Of a stretch of DNA of 7,388 nt, positions 6,730 to 7,388 are shown piece after piece. A program made the position numbers and the translations under genes. Source of the stretch: JBDTOX01 sp039933015 (GTDB lineage Bacteria; Pseudomonadota; Gammaproteobacteria; Burkholderiales; Methylophilaceae); the NCBI GenBank assembly GCA_039933015.1, contig JBDTOX010000095.1:1-7388 (forward strand). Reading direction: 5' to 3'. Position 1 is the stretch's first letter. Every line of letters starts with the position of its first letter. The notes under the pieces were generated by a model. That model did not search any database. It was not told where the DNA came from and saw only the letters and a program-made list of their open reading frames with translations.

Positions 6730-7388
6730 TCTCGAAAAACTATACAATTTATTAACATCCAGCACGGAAGATTCATGGTGCACTGATCTTTTCTCAATCG
6801 CACGTGAGAATGGATTCGAGCAGACGGTATATGGTGTTGTCCTGAATAAAAACATGCCCCTGGAGAACGCATTCCTGCGCAGCAATTATTCAGCCAGCTG
6901 GAGAACTACCTACGATGCAGAAAAACTGCATTACATAGACCCCACTGTAAGTCATTGCCTAAAAAGTACGACACCTCTGATTTGGGAGCCAAAAACCTTT
7001 AAATTGCTTGCGCAAAAACAACTATATGAAGAAGCTTGCGCTTATGGCATCCGGTCCGGCATTACCTATCCAATACATGGGCCAAATGGCGAATTCGGTG
7101 TCATCAGCTTTGCCTCAGATGTAATTTCCGACAAGAAATTTAAGCATGACTTGAGTCACTCTCTGGCTAATCTGGCGTTAATTCGCGACTACGTTTTTGA
7201 ATCATCGCTGAAATTTGTCAAAAAACCCGATACCGCAGAAAAAGAAGTCCATTTGACGGTCAGGGAGCACGAATGCCTGAAATGGGCTATGGCTGGCAAA
7301 TCCTCCTGGGAAATTTCCATGATTTTAGGCTGCTCCGAAGCCACCGTAAATTTTCACATTGCGAACGTCAGGGTCAAATTCCGGGTTA
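6722..7388 (+). CDS. LasR-like LuxR-family acyl-homoserine lactone receptor, 3' end cut by window edge
   Basis: Cytoplasmic quorum-sensing transcription factor: an N-terminal autoinducer-binding domain (about 1-165) and a C-terminal LuxR-type helix-turn-helix (about 176-222+). The 222 visible residues align without gaps to Pseudomonas aeruginosa LasR as I remember it, with the same numbering. Identical pocket residues include G38, Y56, W60, R61, Y64, D73, T75, W88, T115 and S129; the lactone, amide and 3-oxo contacts are thus all present. The block DPTVSHC (73-79) matches LasR exactly. The DNA-binding part shows LTVREHECL (178-186), AGKSSWEIS (191-199) and SEATVNFHI (205-213), where LasR has near-identical text. 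LasR is 239 aa, so about 17 residues are missing. ATG 6722 is preferred over in-frame ATG 6641 because it reproduces the LasR start; its ribosome site is weak (GGAT, 11 nt away). Hand counts give 43-47% GC in three sampled 60-base lines, lower than ftsY. No luxI is in view. Whether it deserves the name lasR is not decidable here. Confidence 0.93.
   Translation, partial: MADLEKLYNLLTSSTEDSWCTDLFSIARENGFEQTVYGVVLNKNMPLENAFLRSNYSASWRTTYDAEKLHYIDPTVSHCLKSTTPLIWEPKTFKLLAQKQLYEEACAYGIRSGITYPIHGPNGEFGVISFASDVISDKKFKHDLSHSLANLALIRDYVFESSLKFVKKPDTAEKEVHLTVREHECLKWAMAGKSSWEISMILGCSEATVNFHIANVRVKFRV

Noticed and set aside
6639..6872. Minus-strand 77-codon frame across the ftsX-LuxR gap
   Set aside because: Half of it is antisense to the LuxR-type gene, no ribosome site or recognised motif; a divergent gene is not supported.
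1..7388. CRISPR arrays, tRNA or rRNA genes, IS elements, attachment sites
   Set aside because: No regularly spaced repeats, cloverleaf, transposase motif or terminal inverted repeats were seen on either strand.

Overview
The window reads as a chromosomal segment of a betaproteobacterium. The basis is the gene content and order (a coaD-rsmD-M16 peptidase pair set divergent to ftsY-ftsE-ftsX) and the protein sequences; I cannot name a genus, and Nitrosomonadales-type organisms are only a guess. Nearly all of it is housekeeping DNA, packed tightly. The exception is the right end, where an AT-richer regulator gene appears.

Left block, minus strand (3689 down to 1): a probable single operon of four genes, in transcription order a catalytic M16 zinc peptidase subunit, a non-catalytic M16 partner, rsmD (16S rRNA m2G966 methyltransferase) and coaD (phosphopantetheine adenylyltransferase, cut by the window edge). 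Spacings are 7 nt, a 14-nt overlap and an 8-nt overlap, so translational coupling is likely. The two M16 proteins have complementary features: the first keeps HxxEH, while the second has lost it but keeps the R/Y motif. That is the pattern of an obligate heterodimer exported to the periplasm.

Centre, 3690-3861: a 172-bp divergent intergenic region. It holds a perfect TATAAT plus a good Shine-Dalgarno for the leftward operon, and only a weak promoter candidate for the rightward one.

Right block, plus strand (3862-6450): ftsY (SRP receptor GTPase), ftsE (ABC ATPase) and ftsX (four-TM partner). FtsE and FtsX overlap by ATGA. Together these genes couple membrane-protein targeting with divisome and peptidoglycan-hydrolase control.

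Right end, 6451-7388: about 270 bp without a convincing gene, then a 3'-truncated LuxR-family acyl-homoserine-lactone receptor. It is collinear, without gaps, with Pseudomonas LasR over the residues I can recall, including the whole signal-binding residue set. In E. coli rpoH follows ftsX; here that position is taken by this quorum-sensing regulator. It is the most interesting item in the window, and a cognate luxI-type synthase could lie just outside it.
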